Source: Roseburia sp. 1XD42-34 (lineage in GTDB: Bacteria > Bacillota > Bacilli > Bacillales > Amphibacillaceae). Taken from it: a stretch of 48,550 nucleotides of DNA. Each line of letters begins with the position of its first letter. Position 1 is the first letter of the stretch. Of this stretch, positions 19,501 to 27,401 are shown one piece after another. The stretch lies in the NCBI RefSeq assembly GCF_009917385.1, contig NZ_QWLJ01000037.1:1-48550 (forward strand), in the 5' to 3' direction. Made by a program: the position numbers and the translations under genes. The notes beneath the pieces are model-generated. The model had not been told where the DNA came from, searched no databases, and saw only the letters and a program-made list of their open reading frames with translations.

Positions 19501-19653
19501 AAAGCAATTGATACGTTAGTTGATCTACAACGATCTGGTAGAATGATCGGGGTCATTTCTCATGTTCAGGAATTAAAGACTATTTTTCCAGCTGTCCTGG
19601 AAGTGTCCAAGTCCAAAGATGGATCGAGCAGAACGAAATTTATCATTAAATAA
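16561..19653 (+). CDS. sbcC: exonuclease SbcCD subunit C (Rad50-like SMC ATPase)
   Basis: A 1030-residue SMC-type ATPase, partner of SbcD. The Walker A motif GNTGAGKTT is at residues 35-43, long coiled coils fill most of 180-900, and the zinc hook CPVCG is at 521-525. The ABC signature starts at L933 (LSGGEKFNASL) and the Walker B region TMFIDEGFGTLDEEA is at 964-978. Start: TTG at 16561, giving KPIKLTMTAFGPY, the standard SbcC N-terminus; an ATG ten bases earlier is out of frame. The ribosome site GGGGAAGG is a little far (about 10 bases). No sign of damage. Confidence 0.96.
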   Translation: MKPIKLTMTAFGPYKDKEVIHFDDLRDNRLFVIAGNTGAGKTTIFDAICFALYGAASGQDRESNAMLRSDFAEDHVHTAVELLFALRGKQYRILRQLGHVKKGNKTKTGERYEFFEVTSDGEIPCVDRQIVSEINDKMEQLIGLTQDQFKQIVMLPQGEFRKLLTSQTENKEEILRRLFKTETYQAITERLKQKKSAIEEAYRQADQELKQYIAQIHATLPIREEGVLFQTLEQENYNMNQILQGLQEECRYYEGKIITDKKTYEHAYQMHDKKQQEFHEAKAINERFAELNQKQARLKELELQETANTQKKSKLEQAERAQVIILLEQQRNDWLQEAEKKKRQLTEAKKNKQLIDEQVTQANINFETEEKREPERESLRKQLDKLKEYLPIVQQIDKMNRNLMDLEKQTNQASEALYTTEQSLMKKNNQLETAEKEINQLDQLVAKLPDMQEELITMRDQYRLVRDYRKLMEQQIWLINETKQKQNIAIQMKENYNKLEQAWMDNQAVYLAAHLHDGEACPVCGSVDHPNKATQQREAVAKEQLEKARREFERLDGEYRDVLGKLKANQDDVRAKTTELEMHHIVITSAKQTEDQLASAGKQLSAEVEQLKQQRNQMVERKRELEKLRFSYKELEAKYKEQQQRDHQLKLKLAQEQTLYQERIQFVPENMRVLSELKEQLTNTQSNLKKLEQVWEEVQKQQQKSKEEQMKASSEVTHAKMQLEEAIQKRDKAVTQFIQALEKERFNSEESYQKAKMPKSERLALKEELEQYDQTKSTLREQVLELKNVLTDKHQIDLTVIQAELNHWKEKYETALDRLNKSQHYEQEAQALKQYIQQGTEKITERERTLQRIAGLYDTVRGQNNQKVSFERYLQIEYLEQIIAAGNERLKELSNGQYVFIRSDRQESHGKQSGLALDVYDAYTGQTRDVKTLSGGEKFNASLSLALGMSDVIQSFQGAISIDTMFIDEGFGTLDEEALNKAIDTLVDLQRSGRMIGVISHVQELKTIFPAVLEVSKSKDGSSRTKFIIK

Positions 19654-19975
19654 TGTTATCCTAGTCTTTTTGGTCGAAGAAGTGCTCCCTTGGAAAAAGG
19701 AGATAAGAACAGTCTTTCGTCCTGCGGGGTGATTCTAAGTAGGACAAGTGAAGTTGTCAGGTTCTATTCAGCGGCTTGTCAGAAGAGAATAAATAACTGT
19801 TTGGGGTGGAGTTTTACTTGGTATACTAATTATTTCAATGATTTTCAAAGTAGACAGATCGATAAGAAATGAGCTGTCTACTTTGAAGAATGTTATCTGT
19901 ATTTTATAGATGAAAACAAGTAGCATTTGTCTTTGGATTTTATCTGTTGGTATAAGTCATCCTATTCTGGTGCTC
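19654..19975. other. gap between convergent sbcC and dpaA with a strong inverted repeat
   Basis: TCAAAGTAGACAG (19846-19858) pairs perfectly with CTGTCTACTTTGA (19875-19887) over a 16-base loop. With convergent genes on both sides it may end transcription from both, though no T tract follows on either strand. A 60-codon frame at 19690-19872 has no recognisable features and is not called. Confidence 0.5.
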
Positions 19976-20848
19976 TTACTCATTATTAAAGCTATCAATC
20001 AGCATTTTGGCAAGGATTTTTCCAGCTGTCTTTGGAGCTGTTTTTCCTGGTAAACCGAGTGCATGAATAGCTTTTATATTATGCTGTTTCGCACAAGCAA
20101 TGTCTACGCCTCCAGGTTTTGAGGCAAGGTCAATAACTACAGTAGAAGGGGACATATTACCAATTAGGTTCTCATCGATTATTAGTTTTGGAATCGTATT
20201 TATACAAATTGCTATGTCACCAATAACCGTAATGAGTTGGTCGGTTTTGATTGGAGTTAGTCCCATTTCGGTAATCCTAGCAAGGTCGGCGTTATTTCTG
20301 GCTGCTACATGTACATGAGCGCCAACAGCATGAAAAAGTCGCGCTACTGTTTTTCCTACTCTTCCAAAACCTAAAACACATACATTACTGTTATGGATGG
20401 TCTCCTCTGTTGCTTCAATCGCTAACTTCAATGCTCCTTCTGCAGTTGGAATCGAATTATAAATGGCGACGTCGTCACGATCAAATAACCGCACTATTTT
20501 TCGATTTGCAGCTGTGCATATTTCTCGTAAATAATCGTTCGCATTACCCGTATAGATCGTGCAGTGATTCGGTGTGCAGGAAAGGATTTGTTCTGTAAGA
20601 AAAAGCGACTCATCCGCATAGGTGATTTCTACCTTTCCTTTTTCATCTGTCCCTGCAACTGGCAATATGATCGCATCCATCATAGAAAGATTGGTATGCG
20701 CTAATTCGGTATGTTTAACATTGTGTTTTTTAAATGACAGGTGCTGGAAGCCGATTAAATAAAGCTGATTACCCGTATTAGCCAATAATTCTATTACATG
20801 TAAATATCTGGCGTCGCCGCCGATAATGAGTATATGACGCATGTTCAT
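19976..20848 (-). CDS. dpaA: dipicolinate synthase subunit A
   Basis: A 290-residue NAD(P)-binding protein matching SpoVFA/DpaA, which with DpaB makes dipicolinic acid in the mother cell for the spore core. The N-terminal part HILIIGGDARYLHVIELLA and the Rossmann motif VLGFGRVGKTVARLF (about residues 157-171) are characteristic; the segment IDLASKPGGVDIACAK also fits. The ATG at 20848 follows AAAAAGGAGA. Length is slightly below the usual 297-300. In Bacillus dpaB follows dpaA directly with asd-dapG-dapA; here nothing follows but a gap and the end of sbcC. A possible sigma-K-like -10 (CATACAATG) lies upstream on the minus strand, but this is weak. Confidence 0.88.
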   Translation of the reverse strand: MNMRHILIIGGDARYLHVIELLANTGNQLYLIGFQHLSFKKHNVKHTELAHTNLSMMDAIILPVAGTDEKGKVEITYADESLFLTEQILSCTPNHCTIYTGNANDYLREICTAANRKIVRLFDRDDVAIYNSIPTAEGALKLAIEATEETIHNSNVCVLGFGRVGKTVARLFHAVGAHVHVAARNNADLARITEMGLTPIKTDQLITVIGDIAICINTIPKLIIDENLIGNMSPSTVVIDLASKPGGVDIACAKQHNIKAIHALGLPGKTAPKTAGKILAKMLIDSFNNE

Positions 20849-21023
20849 ATGATGGTCTCCTTTTTGTAGAAGGTATATAGGAGGCTATTAGATAAACCAT
20901 ATTAGTATAGAAAGGCCCTAATTTATTTTACAATAAATTGCATCCACTGTATCCATTGTATGATAAAAAAAGATAATTATTCCAGTATATGTTCAAAACA
21001 TACTCGTATTGATGAATAAGCTA

Positions 21024-21052
21024 TTGATTATTGATTATGAAAACGCTATAAT
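21024..21052 (+). promoter_or_regulatory. sigma-A promoter of yhfZ
   Basis: TTGATT (21024-21029), 17 bases, then a perfect TATAAT (21047-21052). The start of transcription would fall inside the adjacent palindrome (21056-21078). A near match to the CcpA cre consensus (ATGAAAACGCTATAA, 21037-21051, one mismatch in the WTGNAANCGNWNNCA pattern) overlaps the -10, so catabolite repression is possible but unproven. Confidence 0.65.
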
Positions 21053-21055
21053 AAC

Positions 21056-21078
21056 AATATACAAAATTTCGTATTTTG
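21056..21078. promoter_or_regulatory. palindromic operator 1, probable YhfZ site
   Basis: AATATAC, 8 bases, GTATTTT: an imperfect palindrome directly after the -10 and 12 bases before the yhfZ ATG. The same design, AATATAC-N8-GTATATT, recurs before yhfY at 22046-22067, and AATATACAAAAT is identical in both. This location suits autorepression by YhfZ. The link to YhfZ is inference. Confidence 0.6.
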
Positions 21079-21090
21079 AAAGGGATAAGT

Positions 21091-22023
21091 ATGAGCAGGA
21101 TTTGGGAAAGTTTATTTTCTAAAAACGGATTAGCAGCACGAGAGATTGCAAAAAAATTATTGTTATTAGAAGAAGGAGGACGCATCCCAAAGGTAAGTGA
21201 CTTGGCTCAAGAGCTTGGGATTGGTAATGGAACGGTCCAAGGTGCTTTAAAGGTATTAGAGAAACTGCATGCTATTAAACTAGAAGCACGTGGTCATCTT
21301 GGAACTTTTTTAAGAAAAAAAGATACTATTTTACTTAAAGAGATAGCTGGTGTAGGGAAGTTGGTCGGTGCAATGCCATTACCCTATTCAGCCATGTATG
21401 AAGGATTGGCAACGGGAATCATTGAGGTATCTGACACAATCGTTAACAATATTGATTTAGTTTATATGAGAGGATCAAAACAGCGCTTAGAGTCTTTAAA
21501 AGCGAGAAGATCTGATTTTGTAGTTATGTCACAACTAGCTGCAGAAACAGAGATGGAACAGGAAGACAACCTTGAAATAATCTTGAATTTTGGGGCTAAT
21601 ACGTATGTTTCTACCCACCAGGTATTCTTTTCCAACAAGCAACATACCAAAATAGAGGATGGGATGCGTATAGGAATAGATTACACGTCTGTCGATCAAT
21701 CTCAATTGACATTATTGGAATGTGCAGGATATACAGTTTCTTTTGTTCCAGTTAATTATATGCAGTTGTTTGATATGCTTTTAAATGAACATATAGATGC
21801 TGCTGTATGGAATGCCGATGAAAATAGATCGAAACAAACCTTTACGACAGGAGAGTTTCAATCTAGTAAAGCTTCTGCATTAGCTTTAAAGGCGTCTACA
21901 GCTGTTATTTTAGTTGAAAAAGACAGGGAAGCTGTTCATTCTGCTATCAAAGGATTAGATAAAGATAGGATACTAGAAATCCAACAAAAAGTAATAAATA
22001 AAGAGAAATTGCCTCATTATTAA
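21091..22023 (+). CDS. yhfZ: YhfZ-type GntR-like transcriptional regulator
   Basis: A 310-residue regulator. Residues about 10-75 form a winged helix-turn-helix of the GntR type (KVSDLAQELGIGNGTVQGALKVLEKL), and the rest (about 85-305) resembles a periplasmic binding protein type 2 fold that would bind an effector; this layout matches E. coli YhfZ. The ATG at 21091 follows GAAAGGGA; an in-frame TTG at 21076 overlaps the operator and is rejected. It is the first gene of the yhf cluster and is probably autoregulated through the palindrome just upstream. The effector is unknown. Confidence 0.82.
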   Translation: MSRIWESLFSKNGLAAREIAKKLLLLEEGGRIPKVSDLAQELGIGNGTVQGALKVLEKLHAIKLEARGHLGTFLRKKDTILLKEIAGVGKLVGAMPLPYSAMYEGLATGIIEVSDTIVNNIDLVYMRGSKQRLESLKARRSDFVVMSQLAAETEMEQEDNLEIILNFGANTYVSTHQVFFSNKQHTKIEDGMRIGIDYTSVDQSQLTLLECAGYTVSFVPVNYMQLFDMLLNEHIDAAVWNADENRSKQTFTTGEFQSSKASALALKASTAVILVEKDREAVHSAIKGLDKDRILEIQQKVINKEKLPHY

Positions 22024-22045
22024 ATAGGTAATTCTTTTTATCATC

Positions 22046-22067
22046 AATATACAAAATACAGTATATT
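22046..22067. promoter_or_regulatory. palindromic operator 2, probable YhfZ site
   Basis: AATATAC (22046-22052), 8 bases, GTATATT (22061-22067): a perfect 7-bp inverted repeat. It lies between yhfZ and yhfY, 23 bases before the yhfY TTG, and shares its left 12 bases with the operator before yhfZ. An AT-rich stretch TATATTATATATAG runs from the right arm and could include a -10, which would give the enzyme genes their own repressed promoter. Confidence 0.65.
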
Positions 22068-22089
22068 ATATATAGGGGGGTATCATCTA

Positions 22090-22470
22090 TTGAATATAAA
22101 TAATCTGCAGGATAGACTACAAATTTTATTACTAGGAAAGGTCATATCCAAAGATACTTTTTATCTCACTTTGAATGCTTTTGAACGTTTATTAAAAGAA
22201 TTACGTATGAAAAATCTTGAACAAGCAGAGATGTTATTTACCCATCTTCCTTCAGCATTAGAGCGAATGAAGGAAGGAGAAGAATTAGATTTACCAGTAG
22301 TTGATGAGATGGACGAGGTAAAGAACTCCTCATACTATTTATTAGCAAAGCAACAGGTTAGTTTATTAGAAGAAGAGTGGGGGGGAACTTTACCGCAAAA
22401 GGAAAAAGATTTTCTATACATACATTTTACCAATGTTATTTCATTAAATAAGGGAGGAAATAAAGCGTGA
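22090..22470 (+). CDS. yhfY: YhfY-like PRD domain protein
   Basis: A 126-residue protein that appears to be a single PTS regulation domain (PRD): LQILLLGKVISKDTFYLTLNAFERLL at residues 10-35 and a C-terminal LPQKEKDFLYIHFTNVIS that matches the second helix pair of PRDs. E. coli YhfY, from the same cluster, is also a lone PRD. There is no DNA-binding part, so it may act as a partner or sensor; whether a histidine is phosphorylated is unclear. The TTG at 22090 follows GGGGGG. It overlaps yhfU by 4 bases (GTGA). Confidence 0.72.
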   Translation: MNINNLQDRLQILLLGKVISKDTFYLTLNAFERLLKELRMKNLEQAEMLFTHLPSALERMKEGEELDLPVVDEMDEVKNSSYYLLAKQQVSLLEEEWGGTLPQKEKDFLYIHFTNVISLNKGGNKA

Positions 22471-22826
22471 AAATTGTAATTGGTGGACAAGTGGAAAAAC
22501 AAGCTATAGAGGCTTTAATCAAGGAGATTGATAGCTCGATTGAGACAGTAGTGAAATCGGATTTAGATGCAGCAATGGCAATGAAAACACAGCAGGCAGA
22601 TTACTATTTAGGAGCTTGTCATACTGGAGGAGGTGGTGCACTTGCGATGGCAATCGCCATGATAGGTCGAGATAAATGTGAAACGGTTTCCATGCCGGGT
22701 AGAAAGCCGAATAAACAAGCAGTAGAAGCGGCTGTTCAAAACGGAAAAGTAGCTTTTGGATTTACAGGAGATCATTTGGAAGCAGCAATCCCTATGATTA
22801 TTCACGCACTGAAAAATAAAAGTTAA
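22467..22826 (+). CDS. yhfU: DUF2620 protein, YhfU-like
   Basis: A 119-residue soluble protein of the DUF2620 family (E. coli YhfU). It has a conserved glycine-rich turn, GACHTGGGGALAMAIAMIG (about residues 49-67), followed by SMPGRKP, which could bind a phosphate or nucleotide. The start is GTG at 22467 inside the GTGA overlap with yhfY. yhfT begins 29 bases downstream. No biochemical function is known for the family. Confidence 0.82.
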   Translation: MKIVIGGQVEKQAIEALIKEIDSSIETVVKSDLDAAMAMKTQQADYYLGACHTGGGGALAMAIAMIGRDKCETVSMPGRKPNKQAVEAAVQNGKVAFGFTGDHLEAAIPMIIHALKNKS

Positions 22827-22855
22827 AAGTTATTTAGTAGGGGGGAGTATGTGAA

Positions 22856-24148
22856 ATGGAAATGATATTTGTTATTTTAATTGGGGCTTTAGCAGCAGTA
22901 TTGGCAAATATGAATATAGCTGTATTTAATGATGGCCTACGTCCTATTGTTTCTGAACATTTAGAAGGTCGCTTAAAGCGCAGGGAGCTTGGGCTAACGG
23001 CATTTGCGATGAGCTTTGGTTTAGTAGTTGGATTTGGAATACCATTCACCATAACTGCAAGTATTATTTTAATTCATAGTATTTTACTAGGTACAGATAT
23101 TATCGGTCTAATTACTCCAAAAAGTAAATGGGGTACTCCTGTTGCGGCTGTTATTGGTGGATTATATGGTTGGGGACTTTTAATAGGTTTAGAAGGTTTT
23201 GTGAAATTGTTTGAACATCTACCGGTAAACTTCCTTGAACCGATGGGAGAAGTAGGTACACCTGTCGTAGTTACATTTATGGCTTTTCCCGCATTAGCTG
23301 TTGCACTTCAATTTAGTTTAAAAAAAGGTATTCTCACGTTTCTAGTAGCAGCCTTAGTGAGGCAATTAGCTGTATTTTTAAATGAAAGCGGTTTATTTGT
23401 TATAGGTGAAAATGTGATAACGCTTAACCAAGAAGGGATGGCATTAATTGCTGGAATGATTTTCTTATTCAGCTTTGCAATGAAGAAGAAGGAAAGTGAA
23501 GCTGCTACAGTGGATTTAGTATCTATCTTTAGCGATAAAGTAAGCTCTATAAAGAAAAATGTTGTTTTCTTTATGCTAATTGGTGCCCTAATTGCTGGCG
23601 CTACTAATCTGTTATTAATGGCGGGTGACCCTATTTCGTTAAATTTATTAGCTGAAGGAAAACAAACAGACGCTGGAATAGCAGCTGCCGCTAGAGCAAT
23701 TGGGTTTATTCCACTTGTCGCTTCAACAGCAATAGCTACTGGCGTTTATAGTCCAGTTGGTTTTACGTTAATTTTTGTAGCAGGTCTATTTTCTCCGAAT
23801 GTTTGGATAGCAGTTCTCGTTGGTGCTATTGTTATCTTTTTGGAAGTAATGTTACTCAATTCTATTGCAAAGTTTCTTGATAAATATCCTGGGGTTAGAA
23901 ATTCAGGAGAGAATATACGCAGTGCTATGACTAAATTATTAGAAGTAGCACTTTTGATTGGTGGAGCAAACGCTTCAAATATGATTGCTCCTGGATTTGG
24001 CTTCTTCTTTATTGCAGGATTTTACTTATTAAATGAAGCAGCTGGGCGGCCAATTGTCCGGATGGCAGTGGGACCAGTAGGGGCGATTGCTGTAGGTGTT
24101 ATAGCTAATATTTTAGTTCTACTGGGGGTTATGTCTATCCCTCAATAG
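22856..24148 (+). CDS. yhfT: YhfT-like integral membrane protein, probable transporter
   Basis: A 430-residue membrane protein with about 10-12 hydrophobic segments, matching E. coli YhfT. The N-terminal LANMNIAVFNDGLRPIVSEHLEG and the later NASNMIAPGFGFFFIAGFYLLNEAAGRP look like conserved family blocks. It is the only membrane protein of the cluster and is therefore the likely importer of the substrate; this is inference. The ATG at 22856 follows GGGGGAG; a second ATG lies two codons on. Confidence 0.82.
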   Translation: MEMIFVILIGALAAVLANMNIAVFNDGLRPIVSEHLEGRLKRRELGLTAFAMSFGLVVGFGIPFTITASIILIHSILLGTDIIGLITPKSKWGTPVAAVIGGLYGWGLLIGLEGFVKLFEHLPVNFLEPMGEVGTPVVVTFMAFPALAVALQFSLKKGILTFLVAALVRQLAVFLNESGLFVIGENVITLNQEGMALIAGMIFLFSFAMKKKESEAATVDLVSIFSDKVSSIKKNVVFFMLIGALIAGATNLLLMAGDPISLNLLAEGKQTDAGIAAAARAIGFIPLVASTAIATGVYSPVGFTLIFVAGLFSPNVWIAVLVGAIVIFLEVMLLNSIAKFLDKYPGVRNSGENIRSAMTKLLEVALLIGGANASNMIAPGFGFFFIAGFYLLNEAAGRPIVRMAVGPVGAIAVGVIANILVLLGVMSIPQ

Positions 24149-24169
24149 TCCATAGGAGGTCATTCTGCA

Positions 24170-25090
24170 ATGATACAGACAGTAAGAGGGAAAGTAAAAC
24201 CGGAGGAATTCGGGATTTGTGCAGCTCATGAGCATCTATCTATTGATTTATCACGAATTAAAGGGGATCCGGATACCATTTTAGATGATGAGCAAGGAAT
24301 GATAGATGAATTAACTCATTTTTATAAAGCTGGGGGCTGTGCCTTAATTGAGCTTACGAATGAAGGAATGGGTAGAAACGTTGAGAGATTGGTGCGCTTA
24401 AGTGGAAAGACTTCTGTGCATATCGTTACATGTACGGGATTTTATAAAGATCCATTTATACCTGAATTTGCGGCGGAATGGGATAGAGAACAGTTTGCAG
24501 AGCATTTCGTAAAGGAAAGTCAGGAGGGGGTAGATAATACCAAGATTCTTCCAGGAGTTATTGGAGAGATAGGTACAAGTGTTGATGAGATAAAGCCGAT
24601 TGAAAAGGAATTAATCATGGGTGCAGCGATTGCTGCTGTCGAGACTGGTTTACCTATTTCAACGCATACATCTCTAGGCACTTTAGGAAGTGAGCAAGTA
24701 GATATGCTGATTGGGAGTGGAGTAGATACGGATCAAATCATTATTGGGCACCAGGATTTAAATTCGAATAAAGCAGAAGTTCTTGATGTACTTCAGTCAG
24801 GCGTTTATATCGGTTTTGATACGATCGGAAAAAATAATTATCGCCCTGATGAAGAGAGGATTGAATTTTTACTTGATTTTATAGAACGAGGATATCATAG
24901 GCAAATATTGTTATCGGCTGATTTGACAAGGAAGTCCCATTGGAAGAAATACGGAGGTCCTGGTTATGATTTAGTGCTCCATCATTTTATTCCTACATTA
25001 CGTACCAGAAGAGTTTCTAATGAAATAATTCATGATTTGCTAGTAACAAATCCTGCTAGCGCATTCTCTATAAAGGAGCAAAACAGATGA
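24170..25090 (+). CDS. php: phosphotriesterase homology protein
   Basis: A 306-residue TIM-barrel metal-dependent hydrolase of the phosphotriesterase family, like E. coli Php (YhfV). The metal ligands are readable: H20-E-H22 in CAAHEHLSID, E133 in GVIGEIGTS, H166 in STHTSLG, H194 in IGHQDLN and D251 in LSADLTRK. E133 takes the place of the carboxylated lysine of true phosphotriesterases, as in E. coli Php. ATG at 24170 after a GGAGG. Its end overlaps yhfS by 4 bases (ATGA). It is expected to be a cytoplasmic esterase or lactonase; the substrate is unknown. Confidence 0.88.
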   Translation: MIQTVRGKVKPEEFGICAAHEHLSIDLSRIKGDPDTILDDEQGMIDELTHFYKAGGCALIELTNEGMGRNVERLVRLSGKTSVHIVTCTGFYKDPFIPEFAAEWDREQFAEHFVKESQEGVDNTKILPGVIGEIGTSVDEIKPIEKELIMGAAIAAVETGLPISTHTSLGTLGSEQVDMLIGSGVDTDQIIIGHQDLNSNKAEVLDVLQSGVYIGFDTIGKNNYRPDEERIEFLLDFIERGYHRQILLSADLTRKSHWKKYGGPGYDLVLHHFIPTLRTRRVSNEIIHDLLVTNPASAFSIKEQNR

Positions 25091-26211
25091 TTTATAATCC
25101 CTCTTCGTTAAAATATGCTTCTTCTGTACTTCCTGTATTAACTGTAGAAGAGGCGAAACAATTACAATTTAAACTTACTGATCACATGAGCAAAGTGTTC
25201 ACAGGTCAACAGTTTTTATCATTGGGCGATTTGGGTATAACCCCTAATTGTAAAAGACCTGAACAAACAAAAAGGGTAGAACAGGTTATCGCTAACTTCT
25301 TTCATGCTGATAAAACAGCTCTTGTAAGAGGAGCTGGCACAGGAGCAATTCGGACAATATTAAGTACTTTACTTAAAACAGGCGATTCTATGTTTATTCA
25401 TACAGCTCCTGTCTATACAACAACTAAAGAAACGGTTCGTCTTTTAGGAATTCAGACAAAAGCTGTAGACTATAACGATCTTGACGCAGTTCGGGAGACA
25501 GTAATAGCTGATTTAACAAACAAATTGTTTTATATTCAGCATGCACGCCAGCAGCCGACAGACACTTACAACTTAAAAGAACTTATTCAGAATGTAAAGC
25601 GAGTAAGACCTGATATCACGATAGTTGTAGATGATAATTATTGTGCCATGAAAACAGCAGGAATTGGTATTGAATTTGGGGCCGATTATTCTACATTCTC
25701 AGGTTTTAAATTACTTGGACCCGAAGGAATCGGAGTTATAGTTGGTAAAAAAGAAGCTATTACAACCTTGCAGGAACGCAATTATTCTGGAGGCGGTCAA
25801 ATACAAGGTTATGAAGCGATGGAACTGCTGCGTATGATGACATTTGCTCCAGTCTCACTTGCTATTCAAAATGAGCAAGTAGAAGAACTGTGTAAGCAAT
25901 TAAACGAAGGAACTGTTAAAGGGGTAGCGTCTGCGTATATGACAAATGCACAATCGAAGAACGTTATTGTTGAACTAGATTCTCCAATTGCGCTTGAGGT
26001 GATCCAGCGAAGCAATGCACTTGGGGCTGCGACACACCCTGTTGGTGCAGAATCGAAATATGAAATTCTTCCAATGATTTATCGCGTTTCGGGAAGCTTC
26101 CTTGAAGCCCAGCCATATTTAAAGCAGTATGGATTACGAATTAATCCGATGAAATCTAGTGCAGCTACTGTTGTTCAAATTCTTAATCAAGCCATACAAT
26201 CAAATAACTAG
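25087..26211 (+). CDS. yhfS: YhfS-like PLP-dependent aminotransferase-fold enzyme
   Basis: A 374-residue fold type I PLP enzyme. LVRGAGTGAIRTIL (about residues 79-92) is the phosphate-binding turn, VVDDNYCAMKTAG holds the aspartate pair 182-183 that contacts the pyridine nitrogen, and K208 in FSGFKLLGPEG is the expected Schiff-base lysine. It matches E. coli YhfS, related to cystathionine gamma-synthase- and SelA-like proteins but without assigned activity. The ATG at 25087 overlaps the php stop. It could act as a lyase or aminotransferase in the same pathway as YhfX. Confidence 0.82.
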   Translation: MIYNPSSLKYASSVLPVLTVEEAKQLQFKLTDHMSKVFTGQQFLSLGDLGITPNCKRPEQTKRVEQVIANFFHADKTALVRGAGTGAIRTILSTLLKTGDSMFIHTAPVYTTTKETVRLLGIQTKAVDYNDLDAVRETVIADLTNKLFYIQHARQQPTDTYNLKELIQNVKRVRPDITIVVDDNYCAMKTAGIGIEFGADYSTFSGFKLLGPEGIGVIVGKKEAITTLQERNYSGGGQIQGYEAMELLRMMTFAPVSLAIQNEQVEELCKQLNEGTVKGVASAYMTNAQSKNVIVELDSPIALEVIQRSNALGAATHPVGAESKYEILPMIYRVSGSFLEAQPYLKQYGLRINPMKSSAATVVQILNQAIQSNN

Positions 26212-26236
26212 CCACTATTAAAGGGGGGAGGCAGCT

Positions 26237-27397
26237 ATGTTTTTGCAGAGGACAATAGAAAGAAACCCAAAGTTAATTGCAACGAGTGTTACGCTTCATC
26301 AAACTGGAGAAATCCCTCCAAATACGTATGTGATCGATGTAGATGCGCTAATAGGAAATACGATACAGTTATCTCGTACGGCTAAAGCTCATGGAATGGA
26401 ATTGTACTTTATGAGTAAGCAGCTAGGAAGGTTACCAAAATTGGCCAGATATATGGTAGCGAATGGGATAGATAAGGCAGTAGCCGTTGATTTTGATGAA
26501 GGAAAACTGTTGGCAGACCATGGGGTTCGGATTGGAAACATCGGGCATTTAGTGCAGCCTGGAAAGCATCAGTGGCAAGAGGTTCTTAGTTGGAAGCCGG
26601 AGGTCGTTACTGTTTTTTCATATCTTCGTGCGAAACAAGTATCTGATGCAGCTCAAAAAATAAATAGAAAACAAGACATTCTATTAAAAGTAGTTGGTCC
26701 TCATGATTATATTCATGAGGCACAAGAAGGAGGAATTGAGCTATCTCTACTAAACCGTGAATTGGATTTAATTCTTCGTTTACCAGGAGTTCGTGTCGTT
26801 GGAGTTACTACGTTTCCAATTTTGAAATTGGCTGATGATAGAAAACAGATGGTGCCGACGGAAAACTTAACTACTCTTTTAAAAGGCAAACAAATGCTGG
26901 AAACAAAAGGTGTAAATGTCTTACAAGTAAATGGACCAGGTGGGACGAGCAGTGAAACAATCCCTTATTTAGTAAAGCAAGGTGTCACTCATGGCGAGCC
27001 TGGTCATGGATTGACAGGCACGACACCGCTGCAGGCGTATCAGTCTTTATCTGAATTGCCGGCAATGGTCTATGTCACGGAAGTGTCTCACGAGACAAGC
27101 AAACATTATCACGTGATTGCAGGTGGATTTTACGGCAGATCTAATATGAAAAGCTGCATTGTCGGTCATGATTCTGTCACCATTTTGCAAAAATATGTAG
27201 CTACAAAACCGAATAGTCCTGAGGTTATTGATTATTACGGTGCAATTAAAAAGCCAAAGCAATTCAAAATACAGATAGGAGATACAGCCATTTTTGCATT
27301 TCGAACGCAAATATTTGTAACAAGAGCACATGTGGCACTAGTAGAAGGAATTCAATCCGGATTACCGAGGCTTGTGCATCTTGAAAGGAAGTGGTGA
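26237..27397 (+). CDS. yhfX: YhfX-like PLP-binding protein (alanine racemase N-domain fold)
   Basis: A 386-residue enzyme with an alanine racemase-type PLP barrel. The early motif YVIDVDALIGNTIQLSRTAK and K61 in LYFMSKQLGRLP mark the cofactor lysine; THGEPGHGLTGTTP near residue 253 is a conserved block in this group. It matches E. coli YhfX, a member of the type III PLP fold. A racemase, epimerase or lyase acting on an amino acid is plausible. The ATG at 26237 follows GGGGGGAGG. It lies between yhfS and yhfW, 25 and 4 bases away. Confidence 0.82.
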   Translation: MFLQRTIERNPKLIATSVTLHQTGEIPPNTYVIDVDALIGNTIQLSRTAKAHGMELYFMSKQLGRLPKLARYMVANGIDKAVAVDFDEGKLLADHGVRIGNIGHLVQPGKHQWQEVLSWKPEVVTVFSYLRAKQVSDAAQKINRKQDILLKVVGPHDYIHEAQEGGIELSLLNRELDLILRLPGVRVVGVTTFPILKLADDRKQMVPTENLTTLLKGKQMLETKGVNVLQVNGPGGTSSETIPYLVKQGVTHGEPGHGLTGTTPLQAYQSLSELPAMVYVTEVSHETSKHYHVIAGGFYGRSNMKSCIVGHDSVTILQKYVATKPNSPEVIDYYGAIKKPKQFKIQIGDTAIFAFRTQIFVTRAHVALVEGIQSGLPRLVHLERKW

Positions 27398-27401
27398 ATA
27401 A

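Noticed and set aside
19690..19872. 60-codon plus-strand frame after sbcC
   Set aside because: No convincing ribosome site or protein features, and its end lies in a 13-bp inverted repeat between convergent genes.
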